A stretch of 64,000 nt of DNA from Chitinophagaceae bacterium UBA1930 (lineage in GTDB: Bacteria > Bacteroidota > Bacteroidia > Chitinophagales > Chitinophagaceae): positions 1,150,490 through 1,214,489 of the forward strand of contig DDFK01000002.1 of assembly GCA_002337145.1 (NCBI GenBank). The letters run 5' to 3'. The translations under genes were made by a program, and so were the position numbers. Under the pieces are notes generated by a model. The model was not told the origin of the DNA. It ran no database searches and worked only from the letters and a program-made list of their open reading frames with translations. How positions within the stretch are numbered: position 1 is the stretch's first letter; each line of letters starts with the position of its first letter. Of this stretch, positions 42,779 through 51,832 are shown piece by piece.

Positions 42779-43584
42779 ACCGTTATGTAGTATTGATTGT
42801 CTTTTTTTTGATTGCCCAAAAAATAAACGCACAAGAGCTGTTCGTTTATACGGAGCCCGCCAGTAACATGCCCGCAAAGTCAATAGGCGCAAGGCTTACC
42901 AATACCTGGATGAGAGAAAGTGGTACTGGCAAAACCAATTATCATTTATTGCCCGAAGTGATGCTTGGTATTAATAAGCAGTGGATGTTTCATGCAGAAG
43001 GCTTTATAAGCAACCGCAACGGCAACCTGTCTGCCGAAGGCGTGGGCTTTTATACCAAGTACCGCTTCCTGAGTGTGGACAATGTGCATAGCCATTTTAG
43101 GATGGCAGGTTTTGCACGTTACAGCATCAACAATAGCGACATACACCAGGAAGAAATTGAAACCAATGCACACAACAGTGGTTACGAACTGGGTGCTATT
43201 GCTACACAGTTGTTAAACAAAGTTGCATTGTCCGCTTCCGTTAGCTATGAAAAAGCGGTTGACAATGGTAATGATAATAAGTTTCCTATTGGTCAGTCCA
43301 ATCGTGCAGTTAATTATACTTTGTCTGTAGGTAAGCTTATGCTGCCCAAAGCATATAGAAATTACAACCAGTTAAACTTGAACCTGATGGTGGAACTGTT
43401 GGGACAGACTTTGGGCAATGGCAAATCGTTCCTGGATATGGCACCCGCTGCACAGTTGATTATAAACAGCCAGGCAAGAATTGATTTCAGTTACCGGAAA
43501 CAGTTATACAGCGATGTATTGCGTACCGCCCCCAATGGCTTTTTGTTGCGGCTGGAGTACACATTCTTTAATGTATGGAAATAA
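42775..43584 (+). CDS. Outer-membrane beta-barrel-like protein of the metal/thiol group
   Basis: A 269-residue protein from the ATG at 42775, with signal peptide (MNRYVVLIVFFLIAQKINAQ) and a body of alternating strands ending LRLEYTFFNVWK, as in a barrel with a C-terminal aromatic strand. The upstream extension of the frame overlaps the TlpA-like gene and is not used. No specific family is recognised. Coupling to the TlpA-like gene suggests a function in the same envelope process. A terminator follows. Confidence 0.75.
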   Translation: MNRYVVLIVFFLIAQKINAQELFVYTEPASNMPAKSIGARLTNTWMRESGTGKTNYHLLPEVMLGINKQWMFHAEGFISNRNGNLSAEGVGFYTKYRFLSVDNVHSHFRMAGFARYSINNSDIHQEEIETNAHNSGYELGAIATQLLNKVALSASVSYEKAVDNGNDNKFPIGQSNRAVNYTLSVGKLMLPKAYRNYNQLNLNLMVELLGQTLGNGKSFLDMAPAAQLIINSQARIDFSYRKQLYSDVLRTAPNGFLLRLEYTFFNVWK

Positions 43585-43586
43585 AT

Positions 43587-43617
43587 AGAAAGGGTAGGCT
43601 TGTGGCTTACCCTTTCT
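43587..43617. terminator. Bidirectional terminator after the metal/thiol group
   Basis: Stem AGAAAGGGTAGGC/GCTTACCCTTTCT (one G-T pair) with a TTGTG loop, lying between two convergent genes. Confidence 0.85.
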
Positions 43618-43620
43618 TTA

Positions 43621-45378
43621 TCAAGACAAGAAATTAATTGGATTATACCTTGCTATAGCATCAAGCTCGGTTTCGCTTAAAGCTGCTTGCAAATAGGCCA
43701 GCATTTCCTTTTCGCTTTTATGGTTACGTACCACATAGAAATCGGTACCAAACAATACCCGCTGTTGCAGCACGGGGTGTTGTAATGTCTGCTTCAACAA
43801 AGGGAAGATAGCGGGTTCATGTACTATATAACTGATATCCGCATACAGGTTGGGATACTGCAACATCATGCTGCGTATAATGGTGTACCAATCCACGTTT
43901 TTCCAAACCTGTTCCAGCGTAAACATAGAGTTGTCAATGCCGCCTTCTTTAATAAAAACAATGCCTTGGTTGGGTTTACGCATCAATTGATTGGCAAAGT
44001 TATCGCGGTCGTTTTCAAAAAATTTCTGCCACTCATCGTCCCCACCAAAATGCCCAAAGCAAAGTTTTAAATGCGATAGGTTATGCTGCAATGGGGTGTC
44101 ATCGTTTGTATAGCCAAATAGCTCTTGTACGGCTTTGCCTGTGTTTTTAATAATGGTACGCAACAGTTTTTCTTCTGTTAGGCACAGGTAATTCAACGGG
44201 TGGGTAAAATTGTTGATGAAGTCCACATTTTTTAGCTCAGGCAAAAGCATGGGCTCCAAAACCCTATTGCCGGCAGACTGCTTGAATACCGGGTGATAAT
44301 CCCAGTCTTTTGTTTTTGTGCCCCTGTAAAAAATAGTGCCCCGTATGGCATGTGTAAGTATGGGTATATGATTATCTGCTGCATACTTCCACAACGGCAG
44401 CAATGTTTCATCAAAAGGGTAGTAGCCTAAGGCCGGGTATATTTTAAAGCCACTGAATTTTTCTTTCTCCAGGTAATCCTTAATAAAACAGTCATTCAGC
44501 TCTACTGTGCCTGGTGTGTTGCTTTTCCAGTCAAAGAATACTTGTTTGCCAACAGTTTTTCTTCTTGGGTCAACAAATATAAAAGGGTAAACACAGTCCT
44601 TATACTTCTTGTTGCGTTTAATGGCTGCCAATTCCTTCATTTGCGTTTCATAGTTACCAGCAGCGGATGTAGGGCCGGCATCCATAAATTCCATATCCAT
44701 AGGCAATAGCACAAAGCCCGTACCCGTTGGGTATTGGTCCTTTAATTTGATGAAGATCCTTGCCTGTTGTTTATAATAGGCAAACCGCCCAATGTTGATG
44801 TACCGGGCCATGAACTGCAATGTCTTTTCATTGGGCAGTATGCTTAAAAAGCTCCACATTTTCTTTACCAGGAACAGCAGCATCTTTCTTCCCCATGCTA
44901 TAAAGAAAATAGTAAACAGAACAATGGCCAGCTTCACTATAAAACAATGTGGCAGCCATAGCAAGTGCCTTTCCTTTAACCAGATAACCACTCCCGAAAT
45001 GGCATCCCTTGTTTGAGGATCTGGTTTTATGAAAAGATGTGTAAGCCAATTAAAAACATACACAATGGCATGATAGGAAATAACAAAATTGATGAGTGTA
45101 ACAACAAACTTTATGATAGTATGCCGTAAAAGAAAGGAACGGTACCGGTAAACAATAAGCTGCAACTGCCTGCACCACCACTGGTACTTCCATTGTGTGG
45201 GGCTTGATTTGCCCAGGTACCACCATCTGCACAACTTAAGTATAAACGGTATGGTAAGCCACTTATAAAATGGGTAAGGCAAAAAGGTCTTGGCCAGATA
45301 AGGCGGAATATTCTCACCAATAAAAATATGCGTATGGCAATTGATGATTGGCGGCTTAGTGTTGGTTGGTAAACTCAT
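43621..45378 (-). CDS. Amidohydrolase with an inserted membrane segment
   Basis: A 585-residue protein. It opens with the metal-binding CHTH (14-17) of the amidohydrolase_2 TIM barrel. Between about residues 30 and 185 comes a hydrophobic, Trp/Tyr-rich insertion with likely membrane helices near 88-110 and 147-170. The barrel then resumes from about 200: VLLPMDMEFMDAG, PILTHAIRG, LCFGHFGGDDEW and LFGTDFYV provide the usual later His and Asp ligands. So the catalytic barrel seems tethered to the membrane by a loop after strand 1. The substrate is unknown; it is a single-gene unit. Confidence 0.8.
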   Translation of the reverse strand: MSLPTNTKPPIINCHTHIFIGENIPPYLAKTFLPYPFYKWLTIPFILKLCRWWYLGKSSPTQWKYQWWCRQLQLIVYRYRSFLLRHTIIKFVVTLINFVISYHAIVYVFNWLTHLFIKPDPQTRDAISGVVIWLKERHLLWLPHCFIVKLAIVLFTIFFIAWGRKMLLFLVKKMWSFLSILPNEKTLQFMARYINIGRFAYYKQQARIFIKLKDQYPTGTGFVLLPMDMEFMDAGPTSAAGNYETQMKELAAIKRNKKYKDCVYPFIFVDPRRKTVGKQVFFDWKSNTPGTVELNDCFIKDYLEKEKFSGFKIYPALGYYPFDETLLPLWKYAADNHIPILTHAIRGTIFYRGTKTKDWDYHPVFKQSAGNRVLEPMLLPELKNVDFINNFTHPLNYLCLTEEKLLRTIIKNTGKAVQELFGYTNDDTPLQHNLSHLKLCFGHFGGDDEWQKFFENDRDNFANQLMRKPNQGIVFIKEGGIDNSMFTLEQVWKNVDWYTIIRSMMLQYPNLYADISYIVHEPAIFPLLKQTLQHPVLQQRVLFGTDFYVVRNHKSEKEMLAYLQAALSETELDAIARYNPINFLS

Positions 45379-45492
45379 AATGAAGATATGGTTTATGTAA
45401 GGTAATGCTTTTGGTTAAGCAATGCCAGATGCATTTGGCTGCAATAAACCTAGTAAGAAAACCCGGAAAGGCATAGCGTAGAAGTACGGAAA

Positions 45493-45540
45493 AAAGAGCC
45501 ATTGCTTATTGATGTTACTGTCAACAAACAATGGCTCTTT
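45493..45540 (-). terminator. Terminator of the nitroreductase gene
   Basis: Perfect 12-bp stem AAAGAGCCATTG/CAATGGCTCTTT with a 24-base loop; on the minus strand it continues TTTCC. It lies 26 bases past the stop. Confidence 0.8.
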
Positions 45541-45566
45541 TATACATATTGCTGTAAATGGAAAAA

Positions 45567-46148
45567 TTATTTGTGCCAGGTAATCTTGTCGGCTAATGCA
45601 ATTTTTCTTTGACCAGTAATTTTTTCGTCGGCATAACCCAGGAACAGGAAGCCCAAAATATCATCATCTTCACTTAGTTGAAAATGCTGTTTCATGGCTG
45701 TGTGCAATACCATGCCACCTGTGCTCCAAAGCGTAGCAATATCCAGGGCAGTTGCACCCAACAATATGTTTTGGATGGCACAGGATACCGCAGCAGTTTC
45801 TTCCATTACAGGTATTTTACCATTGCTGCGTTTCATGATGCATACAATAATATGAGAAGCCTTGGCACCATTGGCTATAATGCCGTCATACTTGCCCTGC
45901 ATGAACTTTTCTTCACTCGTATTTGCTTTGTACAAATCGGCATGCAGCTTACTGAACGCCGCAACTTTATCGCCTGCAAAAACCACAAAACGCCAAGGTT
46001 CGGAATAGGTATGTGTAGGGGCCCAATCGGCCAACTGCAACAACTGCTCAATTTGCTCATCGGGTATTTTTGCACCATTCATCAATGCTGGCTTGGTGCT
46101 TCTTCTTTGCTCTATGATACTGGAAAGGACGGAAAAATTATTGCTCAT
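45567..46148 (-). CDS. Nitroreductase-family FMN oxidoreductase
   Basis: A 193-residue YdjA-like nitroreductase. The FMN-binding start IIEQRRSTKPAL and the WAPTHTYSEPWRF motif are clear, and the family's later FLGYADEK is close to the C-terminus. These enzymes use NAD(P)H to reduce nitro-compounds or quinones. Without its partner context the physiological substrate cannot be told. It is a single-gene unit with its own terminator. Confidence 0.92.
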   Translation of the reverse strand: MSNNFSVLSSIIEQRRSTKPALMNGAKIPDEQIEQLLQLADWAPTHTYSEPWRFVVFAGDKVAAFSKLHADLYKANTSEEKFMQGKYDGIIANGAKASHIIVCIMKRSNGKIPVMEETAAVSCAIQNILLGATALDIATLWSTGGMVLHTAMKQHFQLSEDDDILGFLFLGYADEKITGQRKIALADKITWHK

Positions 46149-46240
46149 ATTTTTTATTATGCAGCAAAGAAAACATATACCGCTATAGTGTGTTTACGGT
46201 TAAGGATAAATCATGTAAGGGCAATAAAATAAGACTGGGG

Positions 46241-47395
46241 TTAATGTCTTGTGTTCTGGTCTTCCTGTGGCTTATATTGTATCATTACCTTGGCATTACG
46301 CTGCTCGTCAGAAGTCAGGAAAACACTGTAACGTTTCTTGCCCGCAGTAACCGTCATTAAAGAAGTATTGGGTGGTATCTCGCCAAGGTTGTCTGCAACC
46401 ATTATAAATTCATGTGTAGGGTGCTCCGCATCCACTTTTATTTTCACTACCAAAGGCGTACCGCTCAGCCTGCCATGCGGAATTACCAGGTCGCCATTAT
46501 GGTACACCGAAATGGTATCATTGTCAATTTCACCGTTATCATACAATGCCACTTCTATTTCGCCTTCATCAACATACAAGGTCTTAACCAGGTTATTGGT
46601 ACGTTCCGTCAATTCCTTCGCCAATGGCTTGGCTGGTGGGGGCACCATATTGTTTCCGGTTACATGATCTGTTTTGCTTTCTTCGGTACTTTCAGTAGTC
46701 TCTGTTTTGATCCTGTTTCCGTCCTTCTGTTTTTTGGGTACCAACGCATCCTCCGCACCCGGTTTGTATTTTGTCTTGGGGACTATTGCCGTATTTTTTT
46801 TACCAGTATTGTTATCCTGTTTCTTAGGTACAACCGGACTAAGTGGGCTAATCAAATTCTTCCTTACAGTGCCGTTTTCTGGTTTTGCAGGGGTAGGGGT
46901 GGATGGCTTCTTCAAAAAATCCTCTTTCTCAAAATCGCTTTCCGGCACTTTTTCAAGGTACACTGTACCGCTGCCGCAATCCTCCTTATTCTTCATGTTA
47001 GTGCTTGTAAATGTGCCGGTTAATGTTTCCTTATTGCCAACCTTCGCATACTCAAGGTTACAGGTCATCATGCACGGCTCGCTAAAATCCTCAATTTTCA
47101 GCTCAAGCATTTTCAGTTCCTTAATCAATACATTATTGGTACCCTTGGTATAAATGCCCTGCAGCGAAGTCTTGCCATAAAATACCGTAGTCTTATACGA
47201 ATAGGTAACGCCCTGCAAAGCATTGTTCACCAACTGGTTCAGTTGAATCTCGTACTTATAGCGGTCCTGGATGGTAATGCCATATAAGGCACTGTACTGT
47301 TTCTGTACAAAACTGCCCCTCCATATACCGGTAAGTTTCTGGGCACTGGCAAACGAACAGAACAGTAAAAGAATGAGGGTACATTTCAATCTCAT
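46241..47395 (-). CDS. Secreted protein of unknown function with Lys/Pro-rich linker
   Basis: A 384-residue protein with signal peptide (MRLKCTLILLLFCSFASAQ). The first part, up to about residue 155, is beta-rich with four cysteines (such as PCMMTCNLEY and EDCGSGT). A long linker follows, rich in Lys, Pro, Thr and Asn, then a C-terminal beta-sandwich-like region (YVDEGEIEVALYDNGEIDND) that reads like a small carbohydrate- or protein-binding domain. I do not recognise the family. It lies divergent from thrS. Confidence 0.7.
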   Translation of the reverse strand: MRLKCTLILLLFCSFASAQKLTGIWRGSFVQKQYSALYGITIQDRYKYEIQLNQLVNNALQGVTYSYKTTVFYGKTSLQGIYTKGTNNVLIKELKMLELKIEDFSEPCMMTCNLEYAKVGNKETLTGTFTSTNMKNKEDCGSGTVYLEKVPESDFEKEDFLKKPSTPTPAKPENGTVRKNLISPLSPVVPKKQDNNTGKKNTAIVPKTKYKPGAEDALVPKKQKDGNRIKTETTESTEESKTDHVTGNNMVPPPAKPLAKELTERTNNLVKTLYVDEGEIEVALYDNGEIDNDTISVYHNGDLVIPHGRLSGTPLVVKIKVDAEHPTHEFIMVADNLGEIPPNTSLMTVTAGKKRYSVFLTSDEQRNAKVMIQYKPQEDQNTRH

Positions 47396-47470
47396 AGGGC
47401 AAATCTACAAACGCAATTTAATGTAACCTATCAAAGAAGCGTTAAGGTTTTTTTGGTGGGCTGCATTTAT

Positions 47471-47478
47471 TACATTTG
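47471..47478 (+). promoter_or_regulatory. Candidate -7 box for the thrS unit
   Basis: TAcaTTTG matches the consensus and lies 37 bases before the chosen ATG. The TTTG at 47452 is only 15 bases upstream, closer than usual. Confidence 0.45.
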
Positions 47479-47514
47479 CCATCCTAATAAAAATAGATTA
47501 GCGAAGAATTGAGT

Positions 47515-49452
47515 ATGATCAACATTAGTTTTCCGGATGGAGCAGTAAGGCAATACGAAAGTGGCGTAACTGCATTAGATGTGGCCAAATCCATCAGCGA
47601 AGGATTGGCCCGTAAAGTTTTAGCAGCAAATGTGAATGGCGAGGTATGGGATGCAACACGCCCCATAACGGGCGATGCAGCATTGAAACTGGTTACCTGG
47701 GACGATACGGATGGCAAATCGACCTTTTGGCACTCTTCTGCACACTTGATGGCAGAGGCGGTGGAAAGCAAGTTCCCCGGAGCAAAATTCTGGGTAGGAC
47801 CTGCTATTGACAAAGGCTTTTATTACGATATTGATTTGGGCGACAATAAGCTGACCGAAGAGGACCTGCTTGGTTTGGAAAAGAAGATGAATGAGCTGGC
47901 TAACCAGAAAAACAGTTTCGTCCGTACCGAAAAATCAAAGGCTGATGCTGTTGCCTATTTCTCCGAAAAAGGCGATGAATACAAACTTGACCTGTTGCAG
48001 AACCTGGAAGATGGCAACATTACTTTCTATACGCAGGGCGGCTTTACCGACCTGTGCCGTGGCCCGCATATACCCAATACTGGTTTCATAAAAGCCATTA
48101 AGTTAATGAGCATTGCGGGTGCTTACTGGAAAGGTGATGAGAAGAATAAGCAGCTTACAAGGATTTACGGTGTTACTTTCCCCAACCAGAAAGAGCTGGA
48201 CGAATACCTGGCCATGCTGGAAGAAGCCAAGAAACGTGACCACCGCAAACTGGGTAAGGAACTTGGCATTTATACCATGAACGATGACATTGGAGCAGGC
48301 TTGGTGTTATGGATGCCCAATGGTACCGTTATTATTGAAGAGTTGGAAAAACTGGCAAAGGAAACGGAAGAAGATGCAGGCTACAAACGTGTGGTAACGC
48401 CACATATAGCCAAAGAAAACCTGTACCTAACAAGCGGACACTTGCCTTACTATGCAGATAGTATGTTTCCACCAATGGAAATGGATGGCGAGAAGTATTA
48501 CCTAAAGGCAATGAACTGCCCGCATCACCATAAAATATTTGATGCAGAACTGAAAAGCTACCGCGACCTTCCTTACCGTTTGGCCGAATATGGTACCTGC
48601 TACCGTTACGAGCAAAGTGGTGAGCTGTTTGGGTTAATGCGTGTACGTTGCCTGCACATGAACGATGCACACATCTATTGCAGCAAGGAGCAGTTTGCCC
48701 AGGAGTTCAAAGCGGTAAACGATATGTACCTTAAATATTTTAAGATATTTGGTATCGAGAAATACGTAATGCGTTTGAGCCTGCACGATCCCGAAAAACT
48801 TGGTCAGAAATATGTGAACGAACCAGAACTTTGGCTGGAAACCGAGGCATTGGTTAGAAACGTATTGATTGAAACAGGTGTGCCTTTTGTGGAAGTAAAA
48901 GGTGAAGGTGCATTTTATGGCCCTAAAATAGACGTACAGATTTGGAGTGCAATTGGCAGGGAATTTACGCTTGCAACCAATCAGGTTGACTTTGCACAGT
49001 CACGCAGCTTCAAATTGTCGTTTACCAATAAGGACAACGAGCCGGAAATTCCATTGATCATACATCGTGCACCTTTGGGTACGCATGAACGTTTTATTGG
49101 CTTTTTACTGGAACACTATGCTGGTAAATTCCCCGTTTGGTTGGCTCCGCAACAAGTAAGGATATTGCCTATCAGCGACAAGTTCATGGATTATGCACAT
49201 GAAGTGAAAGCCAAGCTGCGTAAGCATCGTGTAAGGGTAGAGATAGACGAGCGTCAGGAAAAGATAGGCAAAAAGATCCGTGAGGCAGAACTGGACCGTG
49301 TACCTTATATGCTGGTAATTGGCGAAAAAGAAGCAAACGAAGGCAAGCTTTCGCTACGCAGGCAGGGCAAGGGCGACCTGGGCCAGCAAACAGTGGACGA
49401 ATTCGTGAATTTGATTGTGGACGAAATAGTAAACCGTAAATCGGGAGAATAA
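47515..49452 (+). CDS. thrS: Threonyl-tRNA synthetase
   Basis: Charges tRNA-Thr in the cytosol. At about 645 residues it is full length: N-terminal TGS domain (INISFPDGAVRQYESGVT), editing domain with HSSAHLMAEAV and CRGPHI, and class II catalytic domain with zinc-binding KAMNCPHHHKIF, RYEQSGELFGLMRVRCLHMN and GTHERFIGFLLEH. The anticodon-binding domain follows, with APQQVRILPIS. I take the ATG at 47515; a TTG two codons earlier is less likely. infC is downstream, as in many bacteria, but with a small gene between. Confidence 0.97.
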   Translation: MINISFPDGAVRQYESGVTALDVAKSISEGLARKVLAANVNGEVWDATRPITGDAALKLVTWDDTDGKSTFWHSSAHLMAEAVESKFPGAKFWVGPAIDKGFYYDIDLGDNKLTEEDLLGLEKKMNELANQKNSFVRTEKSKADAVAYFSEKGDEYKLDLLQNLEDGNITFYTQGGFTDLCRGPHIPNTGFIKAIKLMSIAGAYWKGDEKNKQLTRIYGVTFPNQKELDEYLAMLEEAKKRDHRKLGKELGIYTMNDDIGAGLVLWMPNGTVIIEELEKLAKETEEDAGYKRVVTPHIAKENLYLTSGHLPYYADSMFPPMEMDGEKYYLKAMNCPHHHKIFDAELKSYRDLPYRLAEYGTCYRYEQSGELFGLMRVRCLHMNDAHIYCSKEQFAQEFKAVNDMYLKYFKIFGIEKYVMRLSLHDPEKLGQKYVNEPELWLETEALVRNVLIETGVPFVEVKGEGAFYGPKIDVQIWSAIGREFTLATNQVDFAQSRSFKLSFTNKDNEPEIPLIIHRAPLGTHERFIGFLLEHYAGKFPVWLAPQQVRILPISDKFMDYAHEVKAKLRKHRVRVEIDERQEKIGKKIREAELDRVPYMLVIGEKEANEGKLSLRRQGKGDLGQQTVDEFVNLIVDEIVNRKSGE

Positions 49453-49467
49453 TATTATTTTTACTAC

Positions 49468-49752
49468 ATGACAGGTACACAGACCTTGAAGATTTACGAA
49501 ATTTTACACCGGCATTTTAAAAACGAAGCCGATGCAAAAAACGTTGTTCAGGAACTTGAAACCGTCATAGACAATAAATTTATAGATAAAAAAGAATCAT
49601 TGGCAACAAAAGAAGACATATCATTGATAAGGCAAGATGTATTGAAATTTCAGGTAGATGTTGAAAAAAGGTTTAATCAAACAATTGTCTGGATTGCGAG
49701 TACAGGTATTGCCATTGTAGGATTGATAGTCGCATTTATAAAACTTAAATAG
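49468..49752 (+). CDS. Small coiled-coil membrane protein (DUF1640-like)
   Basis: A 94-residue protein: an N-terminal helix, a coiled coil with LATKEDISLIRQDV and VDVEKRFNQ, and one C-terminal membrane helix (about 72-91, ASTGIAIVGLIVAFI). This is the layout of the small bacterial proteins related to the CCDC90/MCUR1 coiled-coil family. It starts 15 bases after thrS and ends 25 bases before infC, so it is likely co-transcribed with translation genes. Its function is unknown. Confidence 0.72.
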   Translation: MTGTQTLKIYEILHRHFKNEADAKNVVQELETVIDNKFIDKKESLATKEDISLIRQDVLKFQVDVEKRFNQTIVWIASTGIAIVGLIVAFIKLK

Positions 49753-49777
49753 AAAATTTTTAACCAAATAAGTATTA

Positions 49778-50371
49778 ATGGCATTTCCACCAAGGCCCGG
49801 CGGGGGCAGATTTAACCCAAGGTTTCAAAGGCAGCAAGAGCCAGAACATCGTATCAACGAAAGGATCCGCGTACCGCAAGTACGTTTAGTAGGCGACAAT
49901 GTAACAGTAGGTGTTTACCCAACACAAGAAGCATTGCGTATTGCACAGGACCTGGAACTGGATTTAGTAGAGATTTCACCACAAGCAGATCCGCCTGTAT
50001 GTAAGGCGATAGATTATAAAAAATTCCTTTACGAAAAAAAGCGTAAAGAAAAGGAAATGAAAGCCAATGCCAAGCAAAGCGAGGTAAAGGAAGTTCGTTT
50101 TACACCAGGCACCGACGACCATGATTTTGACTTTAAGGCAAAACATGCAGAAGGTTTTTTAAAGGATGGCAACAAAGTAAAAGCCTATGTGCAATTTAAA
50201 GGTCGTGCTATCATGTTCAAGGAAAGGGGAGAATTGGTACTACTGAAATTTGCTGAACGGTTGGCAGAAGTTGGGCAACCAGAAGCCCTGCCAAAATTGG
50301 AAGGCAAGCGTATGTTCCTGATGCTTACACCTAAAACAGGCAAGAAGAAAAAAGAGGAAAAAACTCCTTAA
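49778..50371 (+). CDS. infC: Translation initiation factor IF-3
   Basis: IF-3 binds the 30S subunit and checks start-codon pairing. The N-terminal domain has RINERIRVPQVRLVG and EALRIAQDLELDLVEIS, the linker has KAIDYKKFLYEKKRKEKE, and the C-terminal domain has EVRFTPGTDDHDFDFK and VQFKGRAIMFKERG. A Gly/Arg/Pro-rich N-terminal extension and a Lys-rich tail are extra. It starts with ATG, not the rare AUU used by E. coli infC for self-control. rpmI and rplT do not follow; a terminator stands right after the stop. Confidence 0.97.
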   Translation: MAFPPRPGGGRFNPRFQRQQEPEHRINERIRVPQVRLVGDNVTVGVYPTQEALRIAQDLELDLVEISPQADPPVCKAIDYKKFLYEKKRKEKEMKANAKQSEVKEVRFTPGTDDHDFDFKAKHAEGFLKDGNKVKAYVQFKGRAIMFKERGELVLLKFAERLAEVGQPEALPKLEGKRMFLMLTPKTGKKKKEEKTP

Positions 50372-50374
50372 TAC

Positions 50375-50406
50375 AAAAAAGGTTTCAAATAGTTGAAGCC
50401 TTTTTT
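50375..50406. terminator. Bidirectional terminator after infC
   Basis: Stem AAAAAAGGTTTCAA/TTGAAGCCTTTTTT with a 4-base loop (one G-T pair). Confidence 0.9.
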
Positions 50407-50413
50407 ATTTGTA

Positions 50414-50779
50414 TCACAAAATGTAATGGTCATTTTCGTACTCCTTTGGTTTGCAGAAATTGTTTTTGGGAACAAAGTCTGTTTGTTTTGTAGTAATGGC
50501 AATAACGCCATAAAATGCCCGTGAACCATACAGGGCAGTAGCTTTGGCATCTTTGAATATCTCTATCTTCTCAATCAATTTAACTTCAAGGGTATTCATT
50601 AAATGTGCAGCAAGCGAATCGTCTACAGGCTTCCCATTAATAACATACAAAGGCTGATTGCTGGAAGGCAAAGTGGAAACACAATGGAGCCTTACTGTAA
50701 TGGGTGCAGTTGTATCGGCATTGTTTGCCCTTGCTGCAAAGCCACAAAACACAAACGATAAAAATAAAATTGCTTTCAT
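50414..50779 (-). CDS. Stand-alone TonB-receptor plug-like protein
   Basis: A 121-residue exported protein (signal ending AARAN) whose body resembles only the plug domain of a SusC-type TonB-dependent receptor: QPLYVINGKPV, then IEKIEIFKDAKATALYGSRA and GVIAITTK. The 22-strand barrel that normally follows is absent. Such stand-alone plugs occur in Bacteroidota and may act as periplasmic ligand or TonB-interacting modules. There is no receptor, SusD or ExbB gene beside it. Confidence 0.78.
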   Translation of the reverse strand: MKAILFLSFVFCGFAARANNADTTAPITVRLHCVSTLPSSNQPLYVINGKPVDDSLAAHLMNTLEVKLIEKIEIFKDAKATALYGSRAFYGVIAITTKQTDFVPKNNFCKPKEYENDHYIL

Positions 50780-51011
50780 GTCTTAAAAATAAAGCAAAAT
50801 ATTTAATCAGTCATTAGTTGAGTGAATGGCTTATTAAAGGCCGGATAAATATATCATATACAATCAGCTTCAACAATGATCTGACAAACCAGTATTGATA
50901 TTGTACCATCTGGCAGGTAGTCCTTCAAATTGGGTTGCTACTACATTAACAAGCCCTTCTTGCTTTCTGGCATGATGATTGAAAAACCATCCGTTAAACA
51001 AATTAACCTTT

Positions 51012-51584
51012 ATGAAAAAGCTATTTTTTTCAACGCTCTTATTATCACTATTTGTTGTATCGGCCCATGCCCAAGGTTTTAGGTTGGGTGTAAAGGCAGG
51101 TGGTAACCTTACCAAAATTCAGGGACAGTCCTTTAACGACGGTTTCAAATTAGGCTACCAGGCAGGTGCCTTTATGGAATTGGATTTCAGCAAGACACTG
51201 GGCATACAGCCAGAGGTATTGTTTGGTCAAACACAAACCACCACTACTACTTTCAACGGCAACCTTTCGCCCAATACCGATGCAAAACTTAATTACCTGT
51301 CCATTCCGCTTTTGTTAAGGATCAATGCAGGCAAGTTGCTTACTTTCCATGTTGGGCCACAATATGGTATCCTGTTAAACAATAGCAACACACTGTTGGC
51401 AAATGGTAAAGAGGCTTTTAAAAATGGCGATTTCTCCATGATTGGCGGTTTGCAACTGAACCTGAAAACACTCCGCATTTATGGACGTTACAATATCGGC
51501 CTGTCCAATATCAACGACATCGACAACAAAGAATCCTGGAAAAGTCAACAAATACAATTAGGCATCGGTCTTAAAATTATTTAA
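51012..51584 (+). CDS. PorT-like outer-membrane beta-barrel protein
   Basis: A 190-residue protein with a signal peptide (MKKLFFSTLLLSLFVVSAHAQ) and eight-stranded barrel pattern: RLGVKAGGNLTKI, LGYQAGAFMELDF, LSIPLLLRIN, LTFHVGPQYGILLN and a final LGIGLKII. This is the outer-membrane beta-barrel/PorT family of Bacteroidota. The ATG at 51012 gives a clean signal peptide; the 11-codon upstream extension does not add one. A terminator follows the stop. Not specifically PorT of T9SS, since several families share the fold. Confidence 0.88.
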   Translation: MKKLFFSTLLLSLFVVSAHAQGFRLGVKAGGNLTKIQGQSFNDGFKLGYQAGAFMELDFSKTLGIQPEVLFGQTQTTTTTFNGNLSPNTDAKLNYLSIPLLLRINAGKLLTFHVGPQYGILLNNSNTLLANGKEAFKNGDFSMIGGLQLNLKTLRIYGRYNIGLSNINDIDNKESWKSQQIQLGIGLKII

Positions 51585-51607
51585 TTTTTAGATGGTTGTT
51601 TCTTGAT

Positions 51608-51642
51608 AAAGGCTGTACCGCATTTCCGGTACAGCCTTTTTT
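51608..51642 (+). terminator. Terminator after the barrel gene
   Basis: Perfect 13-bp stem AAAGGCTGTACCG/CGGTACAGCCTTT, 6-base loop, then TTT. Confidence 0.9.
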
Positions 51643-51832
51643 ATGCCGTAAAATCGGCTTCCGAGAACCAGGTAATGCCTGTTTGCCAAAATTCTGCTAT
51701 GGCAATACCCTGATATGTCAATTTGTACAAAATGAAAGTTCAATATGGTAGATGGCACTAATATTGACTTATTTTGCATCCCTTCTAAATATTTTTTTCC
51801 AAAGTGTAAGGTGACAAACTGACTTTACGAAA

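Noticed and set aside
46412..47023. 203-codon plus-strand frame opposite the secreted protein at 46241
   Set aside because: The minus-strand protein has a signal peptide and ordered domains; the opposite frame has none.
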